The translations under genes were made by a program, and so were the position numbers. Of a stretch of 64,000 nt of DNA, positions 16,653-24,176 are shown piece after piece (positions within the stretch are counted from its first letter, which is position 1; each line of letters begins with the position of its first letter). Below the pieces are notes generated by a model, which ran no database searches, was not told the origin of the DNA, and worked only from the letters and a program-made list of their open reading frames with translations. This DNA is from Lysinibacillus xylanilyticus (GTDB taxonomy: Bacteria > Bacillota > Bacilli > Bacillales_A > Planococcaceae): positions 434,001-498,000 of the forward strand of contig NZ_LFXJ01000010.1 in the NCBI RefSeq assembly GCF_001183605.1, written 5' to 3'.

Positions 16653-18131
16653 TTGAAAGGTTCGGTGAGAAAGTTGAAGCAAAATGATATTAATCAATGT
16701 TTTGGAAATCTTATGACAAGTACTTCGTCACCAACACTTATTCTTAATAAAGCAGGAAAAATTTTGAACGTGAATGAGGCTGCTATTAAACTTTTTAACC
16801 TCGATACAACGTATATTGGCTATTTAACTATGGACGAGCCATCTAATTTAAATTGGGCGAAATTCGTTAAACAATTAGAATGTGATTTAAGATCAGAAGA
16901 AATCTTCAATATTCAAACAACTGGTAATGAATATGAAATGATGTCCTTCAAATGTTTTTATGATCCGAGCACAGAAGAAATTGTTGCGCAAATTTCAACA
17001 TTAAATAATGACATAGCTCATGAATTATATGTTAGTCAAGAGCAGGAGAGATCACAATCTTTCAATGCTTATGATCACTTACCGTACGCTGTTATTGTAA
17101 GTGACGCTAGCGGGATAATTCTTGGGCTAAATAAGTATGCTGAAATGTTTTTAAGAATTGAAAAATCGCTGCTTCTTCATAAGGCACATCAGCACATATT
17201 CGATGCATTTACATTGAAGAAAGGTCAAATTACAACATACCTTTCTAAACTGATGGGTGAAAAGCATGCAAGTATTCATGTAGTTGATGAAACTATAGTT
17301 ACTAGCCCTTGCTATTATGAGATTTCGAGTATCTTTGATGAATATAACAATATTATTGTCACAGTTATTAATGATGAAACAGAAAAGAAGCAACTTCAAC
17401 ATAAAGTTGAACATCAGCAAGCTTTAAATGTTGTCGGACAAATGGCCGCAAGTATTGCCCATGAAATTCGTAATCCATTAACTTCTTTAAAGGGCTTTAC
17501 TGAATTGTTAAAGCTAAACGCTGATGAAGAGTCACGCATGTATTTATCTGTCATTGATAGTGAACTCCAACGGATGGAACAAATTTTATCCGAGCTTTTA
17601 GTATTGTCCAAGCCAACAAGTATGAAAGTGGAATTATTAGAACTAGATCACATTGTGAAGCAAGTGATTGAGTTTATGCTTCCGGATGCACTTATGAAAA
17701 ATATAATGATTCAATACATTTCTCCTTCTTCACAAGTCTACATTGGTGGCAATGAGAATCGTTTAAAGCAAGTATTCATGAATCTTATTAAAAATGCGAT
17801 GGAATCCATGAATAATGGTGGAACGATTACAGTAGAAATGAATGTTATTGACTGTGCGATTGTAGAATTACTGATTAAAGACGAAGGTGTCGGTATGGAC
17901 AGTGCTACCCTTCAAAACTTATTCCAACCTTTTTACACGACGAAATCAACAGGGACAGGACTAGGCCTTGCTTTCGTGAAAAAGGTGATTGAAGAGCATG
18001 AAGGTGTAATAGGTGTGAATAGTGAATTACAGAAGGGGACATGCTTCCACTTACAATTCCCGGTTTACACATTTAATCAGATGGATACAATGGATGTTTC
18101 TACGAAAGATTCTGCTTATTTAGTAACATAA
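16653..18131 (+). CDS. PAS-containing sporulation-type sensor histidine kinase
   Basis: This 492-residue soluble kinase has two PAS-like sensor segments (about 18-125 and 137-245), a dimerisation/phosphoacceptor domain with His270 in ASIAHEIRNPLTSLKG, and a complete ATPase domain with NLIKNAMESM (N box), DEGVGMD (G1) and GTGLGLAFV (G2). There is no membrane helix and no response regulator nearby; orphan cytoplasmic kinases of this kind (KinA/KinE class) feed the Spo0A phosphorelay. In B. subtilis the kinase gene kinD adjoins a MarR gene (mhqR), the same order as here. The start is uncertain: TTG 16653 follows AAGGGG by 12 bases, and a second TTG at 16674 is possible. Confidence 0.88.
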   Translation: MKGSVRKLKQNDINQCFGNLMTSTSSPTLILNKAGKILNVNEAAIKLFNLDTTYIGYLTMDEPSNLNWAKFVKQLECDLRSEEIFNIQTTGNEYEMMSFKCFYDPSTEEIVAQISTLNNDIAHELYVSQEQERSQSFNAYDHLPYAVIVSDASGIILGLNKYAEMFLRIEKSLLLHKAHQHIFDAFTLKKGQITTYLSKLMGEKHASIHVVDETIVTSPCYYEISSIFDEYNNIIVTVINDETEKKQLQHKVEHQQALNVVGQMAASIAHEIRNPLTSLKGFTELLKLNADEESRMYLSVIDSELQRMEQILSELLVLSKPTSMKVELLELDHIVKQVIEFMLPDALMKNIMIQYISPSSQVYIGGNENRLKQVFMNLIKNAMESMNNGGTITVEMNVIDCAIVELLIKDEGVGMDSATLQNLFQPFYTTKSTGTGLGLAFVKKVIEEHEGVIGVNSELQKGTCFHLQFPVYTFNQMDTMDVSTKDSAYLVT

Positions 18132-18188
18132 AAAGAGTCGAAATGGTAACTTAAACCACCATGAAAGGCTTAAAATAAAATCTTGCTT

Positions 18189-18218
18189 TTGACAATGCTT
18201 TTCTAATATCGCTATAAT
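18189..18218 (+). promoter_or_regulatory. Sigma-A promoter of the MarR gene
   Basis: Perfect TTGACA (18189-18194) and perfect TATAAT (18213-18218) are separated by 18 bases; the start would be near 18225. Confidence 0.85.
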
Positions 18219-18253
18219 GGCATGTATAAAAAGCGAATTGAGAGGAAAAGGAT

Positions 18254-18700
18254 ATGACGTCAGAAGATATAAAGCAATCTTTAAAATTATATATTGTATT
18301 ATCACGTGCACATAAAGCGATTAATGAGACGACCCATCAATTTTTTCAAGAGAATGGATTAAACCCTACTGAATTTGCTGTATTAGAGCTTCTTTATCAT
18401 AAAGGAAGACAGCCATTACAGCAAATTGGCAATAAAATTTTGCTAGCTAGTGGGTCTATTACGTATGTCATTGACAAACTTGAAAAAAGAGGGTATTTAT
18501 TGCGTGTCTCTTGTCCATCAGATCGCCGTGTTACCTATGCAGAAATTACGGACAAAGGTGAAGCATTTATGGGAGAACTATTTCCAAAACATGAACAGCA
18601 TTTACATGAACTGATGAGTGTGTTATCTGTTGAAGAAAAAGACCAAGCAATCGCTTTATTAAAAAAATTAGGCTTGTCTATAAAAGATTTGTCTTATTAA
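18254..18700 (+). CDS. MarR-family transcriptional regulator
   Basis: This 148-residue winged-helix repressor shows the MarR layout: N-terminal helix, GLNPTEFAVLELLYHKG, recognition helix in LLASGSITYVIDKLEKRGYL, the wing with CPSDRRVTYAEITDKG, and C-terminal dimer helices. It most resembles the MhqR (YkvE) group, which represses quinone-detoxifying genes in B. subtilis, and it lies after an orphan kinase as mhqR does. A consensus promoter drives it; I see no clear palindromic operator overlapping that promoter. The single Cys in the wing (SCPSDRR) could be redox-relevant, but that is not shown. Confidence 0.85.
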   Translation: MTSEDIKQSLKLYIVLSRAHKAINETTHQFFQENGLNPTEFAVLELLYHKGRQPLQQIGNKILLASGSITYVIDKLEKRGYLLRVSCPSDRRVTYAEITDKGEAFMGELFPKHEQHLHELMSVLSVEEKDQAIALLKKLGLSIKDLSY

Positions 18701-18704
18701 TAAG

Positions 18705-18737
18705 AGTTGTCTCAATGAGTTTGAGGCAACTTTTTTT
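18705..18737 (+). terminator. Rho-independent terminator of the MarR gene
   Basis: AGTTGTCTCAA (18705-18715) pairs with TTGAGGCAACT (18721-18731), with one G-U pair, followed by a run of T. Confidence 0.9.
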
Positions 18738-18897
18738 ATGGAACGCAAGGACAAGGTGATTCTTATTGTAGGATCCATCTTTTTCATCAATTGTGCTCCT
18801 AATTCTAGAACGCCCCCCTTGAATCATTATCGTCATAGATAAGGCAGGAGAGAGCAAAGTCGAAGGACTAAGTATCCTGTCCTGTTTTAACGGCCTT

Positions 18898-18955
18898 GTG
18901 ACCGCTCCTAGACGCTCATCGGACAATTTCCCAGCCATAAAGGAAATCAACCTCA
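18898..18955 (-). repeat. Repeat family A copy A5, decayed and truncated
   Basis: On the minus strand the segment reads GAGGTTGATTTCC...GCTGGG...GTCCGATGAGCG, matching the left half of A1 and A2 with many substitutions. It lies 20 bases from the B3 element. The stretch 18739-18897 holds no gene. Confidence 0.6.
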
Positions 18956-18975
18956 CATAATGCTATAAACCCTAT

Positions 18976-19270
18976 TTAACTTCTTTCAGCGGGTCTCCAA
19001 ACATCTGCTGCTGACGCTACGCTTTCGCGCAAAAGACATCTGTACCAGTCGCTACGCTTTCGGGACAAAAAACAGACGCTGAAATAGAGGAACTCAGTCT
19101 AAAAACGCCATGTCCTGTGGCATTACTGAGATGACTGATATTGTGTCAGCCCTCACGCAGGCCTAAGCATAAAGCTCGACTCCGGACGTATTGTATATCT
19201 GTGCGACAGCGGCATTGTTTTTCTGTCGAAAGCAGAGCGACAGCTACAATAATACGGGACATAATTGATA
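18976..19270 (+). repeat. Repeat family B copy B3, long form
   Basis: It starts with TTAACTTCTTTCAGC and ends with GGACATAATTGATAAT. The inside holds D-type units (GCTGACGCTACGCTTTCGC near 19011 and others), a CGCCATGTCCTGTGG segment shared with B1, and a diverged right end with further D-like pieces inserted (near 19200-19245). It reaches to within 53 bases of the lipoprotein gene's stop codon. Confidence 0.72.
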
Positions 19271-19272
19271 AT

Positions 19273-19316
19273 AAAAAAAGACTATAGAGCAAACAAGTTT
19301 GTCTACAGTCTTTTTT
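19273..19316 (-). terminator. Terminator of the lipoprotein gene
   Basis: On the minus strand AAAAAAGACTGTAGAC and its partner GTCTATAGTC-type arm, ending in a T run, form a stem with few mismatches right after the stop codon at 19323. Confidence 0.82.
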
Positions 19317-19322
19317 GAATAA

Positions 19323-20021
19323 TTATTTTTTAGAAATAGTTGCTGCCATTTTAAGCATTGCATCTGTTAAATCTAATTCGTCGTTATCGTGAATTGTTAG
19401 TTTTGTAATTAAACCGTCTTTTTCAAAAACAACGCCGATTACTTTTTCTTTATCTTCAACAAAATGTACAACATAACCTTCAATGTTTTTAACATCTTTG
19501 AATACAGCTAGTTCTTCAGAAGATAAAGATGATGTGTCACCAACAGCATTCATATAATCTTGCATAGATTTTTTTACTTCATCATAGCTTGATTGTGATG
19601 CATCAATAGTTTCGATACGCATAAATACTTCAGCGTTGTCATTAGAAACTAGCATGTCTTTACCTGGTTCTTCTTGAGAAAGTGTAAATCCAGGAAGTTG
19701 TTGCACTTTATAGTCTTGATCAGCACTTTTAGATTCCGTTGCTTTTTCAGTTTTGTCTACACCTTTTTGTACATATTTAACTTCTTGTTCTTTTTTAGTT
19801 TCAGTGTCTGTATTGTCTTTATTTGTTTCATTTGATGTAGGCGTTTCTTGCGCATCGTCTACATTATTATCCTTAGATGATGGTTGCTGCTGTTCAGTCG
19901 ATGTATTTGATGGCTCATTTTTTTGAGCATCTGAATCCTCTGTTTTATCAGAAGTATTACATCCTACGACTAAAACTGCTGTTAGTAATAATGCGGGTAC
20001 AGAAAATAATTTTTTTTGCAT
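19323..20021 (-). CDS. Exported lipoprotein, function unknown
   Basis: The 232-residue precursor has a lipoprotein signal (MQKKLFSVPALLLTAVLVVG followed by Cys21) so it should be lipidated and anchored on the outer face of the membrane. Residues 22-90 are a low-complexity, Asp/Glu/Ser/Thr/Asn/Gln-rich linker typical of surface tethers. The C-terminal ~140 residues form a compact domain (LPGFTLSQEEPGKDMLVSN onward) with no motif I can assign. It is monocistronic with its own terminator. The divergent or upstream neighbour is a CPBP membrane protease gene on the same strand, 64 bases away. Confidence 0.8.
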   Translation of the reverse strand: MQKKLFSVPALLLTAVLVVGCNTSDKTEDSDAQKNEPSNTSTEQQQPSSKDNNVDDAQETPTSNETNKDNTDTETKKEQEVKYVQKGVDKTEKATESKSADQDYKVQQLPGFTLSQEEPGKDMLVSNDNAEVFMRIETIDASQSSYDEVKKSMQDYMNAVGDTSSLSSEELAVFKDVKNIEGYVVHFVEDKEKVIGVVFEKDGLITKLTIHDNDELDLTDAMLKMAATISKK

Positions 20022-20085
20022 GAAAAGCCCTCCCTTTCTTAATTAAACGTTGGAAAAAATAAAATGTTTCCAATTTTTAATGCTA

Positions 20086-20700
20086 TCATGTTAAAGGTAA
20101 CACTAAAAATAATAGTAGTACAAAAACTACATGGGTTACAATAACAAGTGGCATACTTTTACGCCATTCATATAACAAGCCCCAAATAATGCCGGTTACA
20201 AGTGCGGCGATCATACCAAGCATAAAGCCGCTTAGTGCTATGGAGATTGCGCATAAAATCGCAGTTACAATAACTGCAAAAGTAGGACGCATAAAGCGCT
20301 TCAGCTGTTGTTGAACATAGCCACGCCAAAAAATCTCTTCACCAATTGCAACAATGAATACGAGTAAAATATAGTGCCAAATATTTTGTGGTCCATAATT
20401 CGCTAAAAATTTGTGTACTGATTGTACTAATGAATCATTAATGTATGGTGCAAACCAATAGCCAAAGCGTACAATACCGTATGTTATTGTACCGTATCCA
20501 ATACCGAAAAGTAAAAATTTCCAGGTAGGTAACTGATCTTCAATTTTACCAGCCAAAATTGAAATGGCAATACATACAAGTAAAGTAAATGCATATAGGT
20601 ACCAAAATACAGCTTGGTTAGCAAAGGTAAAAGCAAGCATGCCATAAACGAATAATAAAGAAAGGAGCAATATTATTGTTTGTTTCGAATTTGTAAGCAT
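20086..20700 (-). CDS. CPBP-family intramembrane metalloprotease
   Basis: This 204-residue membrane protein belongs to the CPBP (CAAX protease and bacteriocin-processing, ABI) family. The hallmark EEIFWRGYVQQQL (EExxxR motif) supplies two Glu and an Arg for zinc-dependent proteolysis in the membrane; later conserved positions include the HVV segment near the C-terminus (VTHVVFV). Six or so hydrophobic helices are visible. Substrates are unknown; in other bacteria such proteins process peptides, act in bacteriocin immunity, or protect signalling proteins. ATG 20700 is followed upstream on this strand by a GGAGGTCG ribosome site. Confidence 0.85.
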   Translation of the reverse strand: MLTNSKQTIILLLSLLFVYGMLAFTFANQAVFWYLYAFTLLVCIAISILAGKIEDQLPTWKFLLFGIGYGTITYGIVRFGYWFAPYINDSLVQSVHKFLANYGPQNIWHYILLVFIVAIGEEIFWRGYVQQQLKRFMRPTFAVIVTAILCAISIALSGFMLGMIAALVTGIIWGLLYEWRKSMPLVIVTHVVFVLLLFLVLPLT

Positions 20701-20729
20701 TATTCGACCTCCATGCTTTTAATTTTATC

Positions 20730-20771
20730 AAAAAAAAAGTCCCTTATCATCTATAAAGACAAATAGGGACT
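20730..20771 (-). terminator. Terminator of the ykvS gene
   Basis: On the minus strand AGTCCCTATTTGTC pairs imperfectly with GATAAGGGACT and is followed by nine T. Confidence 0.85.
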
Positions 20772-20778
20772 ATTCAGA

Positions 20779-20964
20779 CTATTGAGCCTCGTTTAAAATT
20801 TTGTAACGTTTATGGTTGACGACCGTTTTTTCTTCAATTTCTAGGGAATCGAAATTCTCCATGTATGTTAAATCAACGATCACCGAATTTTCATTTACTT
20901 TTTCTACTATACCTTGTAAGCCATCTTTAAACTCGATAATATTTCCAACTTCAGCTATTTTCAC
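20779..20964 (-). CDS. ykvS: DUF2187-family small protein (YkvS-like)
   Basis: A 61-residue protein with the pattern of the DUF2187 family: a small beta-barrel, KOW/SH3-like fold seen in the alternation EVGNIIEFKDGLQGIVEKV, then NSVIVDLTYMENF. It is cytoplasmic, acidic and of unknown function. B. subtilis ykvS belongs to the same chromosomal neighbourhood, which supports the name. It has its own terminator and a minus-strand ribosome site (AAGGAGCTGAC) before ATG 20964. Confidence 0.82.
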   Translation of the reverse strand: MKIAEVGNIIEFKDGLQGIVEKVNENSVIVDLTYMENFDSLEIEEKTVVNHKRYKILNEAQ

Positions 20965-21086
20965 AGACAGTCAGCTCCTTCATCGACTAATAATATACAG
21001 TTTGCATGAAAAAATGGAAAACGTAAAGCCCTTTTTGAATAATTCATAATTTATTACACAAAATACTAAGAAGTGAGGAATAAAAA

Positions 21087-21275
21087 ATGGAAAAATACGA
21101 AAATATGCTTAAACAATTACAAAATGGGGAATTGAAAAATATAGAGATAGAGAAGGAACAATTTTATGAGTTTCGAGAAGTACTTGTAAAACATCCTTTA
21201 TTTAAACATTTTAGAGGTGAGGCCAAACAAAATGGGCGCGTAATCTATACTTATCAAGAAGTTGCAAGAAGCTAA
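21087..21275 (+). CDS. Small hypothetical protein, 62 aa
   Basis: ATG 21087 follows AGTGAGGAA by a good distance. The product starts MEKYENMLKQLQNGELKNIE, is charged and soluble, and contains a well-formed central region (FYEFREVLVKHPLFKHFRGE) that looks like a conserved Bacillales small protein rather than random translation. I cannot name a family. It lies immediately upstream of the Spo0E-like gene, with its stop codon three bases before a pair of Spo0A-box-like sites. Confidence 0.65.
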   Translation: MEKYENMLKQLQNGELKNIEIEKEQFYEFREVLVKHPLFKHFRGEAKQNGRVIYTYQEVARS

Positions 21276-21277
21276 TT

Positions 21278-21294
21278 TGTCGAACATTGTCGTA
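21278..21294 (+). promoter_or_regulatory. Possible tandem Spo0A boxes
   Basis: TGTCGAA at 21278-21284 matches the 0A-box consensus TGNCGAA exactly, and TGTCGTA at 21288-21294 matches it at six of seven positions. The two are exactly 10 bases apart, so they lie on the same DNA face, as functional 0A boxes often do. They sit about 75-90 bases before the Spo0E-like start codon. Single boxes are expected by chance in a window of this size; the phased pair is less so. Confidence 0.4.
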
Positions 21295-21367
21295 AGTTAA
21301 TGCTGTAAGAAATGAAATATAAATGTATAATAATGGTATGATTATTTGTGTGTGGAGGGTTGTATGA

Positions 21368-21544
21368 ATGGTCAATCTACTCTTGGAACAAATGGAGCAA
21401 ACTCGTGAGATGATGATACGCTCTGGTGTAGAGAACGGATTACAAAATGCGAAAACCATTCAACTGAGTCGCAGATTAGATCAGTTAATGAATACTTATT
21501 ATAGACAGACGGCATTTGAAGAAGAAGAAGATCAAGAAGAATGA
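21368..21544 (+). CDS. Spo0E-like aspartyl-phosphate phosphatase
   Basis: This 58-residue protein matches the Spo0E family: two helices forming a hairpin, with the signature LSRRLDQLMNTYYR (33-46), whose S-x-x-L-D core is the catalytic motif that removes phosphate from Spo0A~P. The C-terminal tail is acidic (EEEEDQEE). ATG 21368 is 8 bases after GGAGGG; an overlapping ATG at 21364 is in another frame. B. subtilis spo0E maps to the equivalent region. Its role would be to hold back sporulation, and the possible 0A boxes upstream suggest feedback. It is followed by a terminator at 21651. Confidence 0.85.
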   Translation: MVNLLLEQMEQTREMMIRSGVENGLQNAKTIQLSRRLDQLMNTYYRQTAFEEEEDQEE

Positions 21545-21650
21545 AAGAATGTTCCAGTATTCAAAGTGAAACTTTTTAAATAAAATGTTTAAAAAGCATT
21601 TGTTGGGGAATACTTATTATGAACATAGCAACATTCTCATTTCCCCCTTT

Positions 21651-21687
21651 AGAGCAGTGATACCCCATCACCTGCTCTCTTTTTTTA
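21651..21687 (+). terminator. Terminator after the Spo0E-like gene
   Basis: AGAGCAGTGAT pairs with ATCACCTGCTCT (one bulge) and is followed by CTTTTTTT. The rest of the 318-base gap to 21863 holds no gene that I can see. Confidence 0.88.
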
Positions 21688-21862
21688 TCTTTATTAAGGC
21701 TAAATTGATTTACTCGTATATATGCAGCACATAAGGCTTTTAGTACAAGTTAATAAGAAGAGTTTGAATTATCGTACTTATTCAACTACACTGAAAGATA
21801 AAATAGGTGCTATTGGTAAATAATAATGGATAGATAGCCTTGATACAAAGGAGTATGTACAT

Positions 21863-22729
21863 ATGGGAAAAGAGAGTATTGCGTTTATCGGCACTGGCGT
21901 TATGGGCGCTAGTATTGTAAAGCATTTATTAAAAAATGGTCATGAGGTAACAGTTTATACACGCACACAGGAGAAAGCGGGGCCGCTTTTGGCGTTAGGT
22001 GCAACTTGGGCAAGTACGCCAGCAGAAGCATTTAAAAATAAGGAAATTGCCTTTACAATGGTTGGATACCCTGCAGATGTAGAGGAAGTTTATTTTGGAG
22101 ATAACGGTTTATTTCAAACAGCTGAATCCGGCAATATCGTCATTGATATGACCACTTCCGAGCCAACATTGGCAAAGCAAATTTTTGAGCATGCCCAAAA
22201 GCTTGGAGTAGAAGCGCTAGATGCACCTGTTTCTGGGGGAGATATCGGTGCCCAAAATGGGACATTATCAATTATGGTTGGAGGTAGCCAAGCTACATTT
22301 AATAAAGTTTTATCAGTCATGAAACATTTTGGTGAAAATATTGTTTATCAAGGTGAAGCTGGTGCAGGACAGCATGCTAAAATGTGTAATCAGATAGTCA
22401 TTGCTTCTGGAATGATTGGTGTGTGTGAGTCACTTGCTTACGGATTAAAGGCTGGACTTGATTTATCAACAGTATTGCAATCCATTTCGTCTGGTGCAGC
22501 TGGCTCTTGGTCGTTAAGTAACTTAGCGCCCCGTATGATCAAAGAAGATTTCGCACCAGGTTTTTATATAAAGCATTTTGTAAAAGATATGAAAATTGCA
22601 TTAGACGAATCTAAAAAAATGGGGATTACATTACCAGGTCTAGCACTTGCTTATGATATGTATGAGAAGCTAATAGAAGAGGGCTACGGTGAAAACGGTA
22701 CACAAGCACTTTTAAAGGCTTATCAATAA
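21863..22729 (+). CDS. ykwC: NAD(P)-dependent beta-hydroxyacid dehydrogenase (YkwC-like)
   Basis: The 288-residue enzyme belongs to the 3-hydroxyisobutyrate dehydrogenase family. It has an N-terminal dinucleotide-binding loop FIGTGVMGASIV, the substrate signature DAPVSGGDIGAQNGTL, and the catalytic Lys in GAGQHAKMCNQI. B. subtilis YkwC has the same start and occupies the same neighbourhood, hence the symbol; its physiological substrate is not established. ATG 21863 follows AAGGAG. A strong terminator at 22801 ends the unit. Confidence 0.88.
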   Translation: MGKESIAFIGTGVMGASIVKHLLKNGHEVTVYTRTQEKAGPLLALGATWASTPAEAFKNKEIAFTMVGYPADVEEVYFGDNGLFQTAESGNIVIDMTTSEPTLAKQIFEHAQKLGVEALDAPVSGGDIGAQNGTLSIMVGGSQATFNKVLSVMKHFGENIVYQGEAGAGQHAKMCNQIVIASGMIGVCESLAYGLKAGLDLSTVLQSISSGAAGSWSLSNLAPRMIKEDFAPGFYIKHFVKDMKIALDESKKMGITLPGLALAYDMYEKLIEEGYGENGTQALLKAYQ

Positions 22730-22800
22730 ATTTCTATTTAATTGTGAGATTTCATCATAGAAAAACTCTGACTATAGAAAACCGAAGAATTTTAATTTTA

Positions 22801-22848
22801 GAAAACCCGAAGCATCATCTTTTAGAAGGATGATACTTTGGGTTTTCA
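22801..22848 (+). terminator. Rho-independent terminator of ykwC
   Basis: A long stem of GAAAACCCGAAGCATCATC against GGATGATACTTTGGGTTTTC with two mismatches and a TTTTAGAA loop. Confidence 0.8.
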
Positions 22849-22960
22849 TATATATAGCAGCTCATTAACACACAGAAAATAGCATGCTTGTTGATTAGAA
22901 AAATAAAGGCTTATTATTAGCTGATATGTTGATATTTGCTAGCGTAAACCCTAACTGATT

Positions 22961-23094
22961 GTAGCGGAAGGTTACTCGAGTGCTCCTGTCGCAGAGAAAA
23001 GCTTCCCCCGGGAAAAGCGAGACATACGAGACCCTACACGAAGGGGGTCGACGCTCGCCCGCAGGAAAGTGAGTAGCCCGTAGCGGAAATCAGT
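22961..23094 (+). repeat. Repeat family C, GC-rich palindromic element
   Basis: It is bounded by GTAGCGGAAGGTT and GTAGCGGAAATCA and contains GCTTCCCCCGGG and GACGCTCGCCCGCAGG. It is clearly GC-rich against the AT-rich flanks. Its design (about 135 bp, ends resembling GGAAATCA) recalls family A but the sequence differs. Similar GCGGAAATCAAC-ended repeats are widespread between genes in Bacillus genomes. No open frame with a ribosome site. Only one copy is present in the window. Confidence 0.65.
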
Positions 23095-23159
23095 CTTTTC
23101 TAATTAACTCAAGTGGAAGAAATATTTAATCAACACACTTGAGAAAAACTACGGAAGCA

Positions 23160-23552
23160 TTACTCTTTATCGAAAAGTTTTGCGTCTAAAGAAAAACTAG
23201 ATGCCCCTGCAAGTGCAAAGTATAAAGCTATTGCAGCTAAAGCTAAATCTAATTCATATCCAGCTAAGCCGTTTTCGCCGATAAAGCCAACACTAAGCTT
23301 CGCCGTAAAAATGGCAACAATCATTGTCACTGTCAATAATGCGCCAATAAGTCTTGTGCCTAACCCTAGAATAATTGCTATACCACCGACTAGTTCTATA
23401 ATGGCAACAATATAAGCCATAAAGCCTGGAATACCAATGGCATCAAAATAATCAGCTGTTAAGCCAATACCACCTTGAAATTTTTGATATCCGTGAGCTG
23501 CAAAGATAAAGCCAAGCACTGCACGTAAAATAGTTGAACCAATATTTTGCAT
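23160..23552 (-). CDS. DoxX-family membrane protein
   Basis: The 130-residue protein has four membrane helices of the DoxX type: LRAVLGFIFAAHGYQKF at the start, then IVAIIELVGGIAIILGLGTR, ALLTVTMIVAIF and LALAAIALYFALAG. In B. subtilis, DoxX proteins CatD and MhqP are co-regulated with thiol-dependent dioxygenases for quinone and catechol detoxification. Here the gene is divergent from an HxlR regulator resembling CatR, which supports the same role. ATG 23552 has AAAGGAG 11 bases upstream. The 5' leader contains 14 consecutive A. Confidence 0.88.
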   Translation of the reverse strand: MQNIGSTILRAVLGFIFAAHGYQKFQGGIGLTADYFDAIGIPGFMAYIVAIIELVGGIAIILGLGTRLIGALLTVTMIVAIFTAKLSVGFIGENGLAGYELDLALAAIALYFALAGASSFSLDAKLFDKE

Positions 23553-23608
23553 AGTTTAATAAACTCCTTTTGTGTTTTTTTTTTTTTTGTACTTACATTT
23601 CGTAACTT

Positions 23609-23637
23609 AGTTTATTTTTAAAAACAACTTTTGTCAA
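23609..23637 (-). promoter_or_regulatory. Sigma-A promoter of the doxX gene
   Basis: On the minus strand TTGACA (23637-23632) and TAAACT (23614-23609) are 17 bases apart. Direct repeats TTAGTTAC (just upstream of -35) and TAAGTTAC (overlapping and downstream of -10) flank the promoter and could be regulator half-sites. Confidence 0.7.
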
Positions 23638-23723
23638 GTAACTAAATTTTATTTTAGAAAATGATTCTCGAAAAAAATGATATACTCTTATATAAGAACG
23701 AAGTACTTAGGAGGCAGTTAAAG

Positions 23724-24041
23724 TTGGATCAAAAAAAAATTTGTCCACGATTTGAAAAGGCGTTAAAAATATTAAATCATAGCTGGAACACCCTGCTTAT
23801 ATATCAGTTATTAGAAGGTTCTCAACGATACTCAACAATTAAAAATCAGGTGGGTATCAGCAGTCGCGTGTTAACGGAGAGATTAAAAGAATTAGAGATT
23901 GAGAACATTGTGAAACGCACTGTTATTCCATCGACACCAGTAGTGATTGAATACGAGCTAACAGAAAAAGGACATGCACTTGCGCCGATCCTAAAAGCAA
24001 TTGAACAATGGTCTTCTATGTGGGTGAATATAGAAGAATAG
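23724..24041 (+). CDS. HxlR-family thiol-redox regulator (CatR/YodB-like)
   Basis: The 105-residue winged-helix protein starts at TTG 23724, 9 bases after TAGGAGG; a longer in-frame reading back to 23661 lacks a ribosome site. With this start the sequence reads MDQKKICPRFEKALKIL, placing the only cysteine at position 7. In the HxlR regulators YodB and CatR of B. subtilis the conserved N-terminal cysteine (Cys6 or Cys7) senses quinones and diamide. The remaining family pattern is present: LNHSWNTLLIYQLLEG, ISSRVLTERLKELE and the IEYELTEKG wing. It lies divergent from doxX, its likely target, and has its own terminator. Confidence 0.87.
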   Translation: MDQKKICPRFEKALKILNHSWNTLLIYQLLEGSQRYSTIKNQVGISSRVLTERLKELEIENIVKRTVIPSTPVVIEYELTEKGHALAPILKAIEQWSSMWVNIEE

Positions 24042-24042
24042 T

Positions 24043-24082
24043 AAAAAAGATATCCAAGCGAGGGGGCTTGGATATCTTTTTT
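24043..24082 (+). terminator. Rho-independent terminator of the HxlR gene
   Basis: AAAAAAGATATCCAAGC and its exact complement enclose a short loop and end in a T run. Confidence 0.95.
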
Positions 24083-24176
24083 ATTGTAAATAGTGTTAAT
24101 TTTCTTTAAATAAAAGGTATTTTTTATTACATGGGGGAATTTAATTAATATTATAGAGAATGGGGAGGAGGGTTTT

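Noticed and set aside
23656-23668. Fur-box-like palindrome GAAAATGATTCTC between doxX and the HxlR gene
   Set aside because: Two mismatches within the core arms and no iron-related gene nearby.
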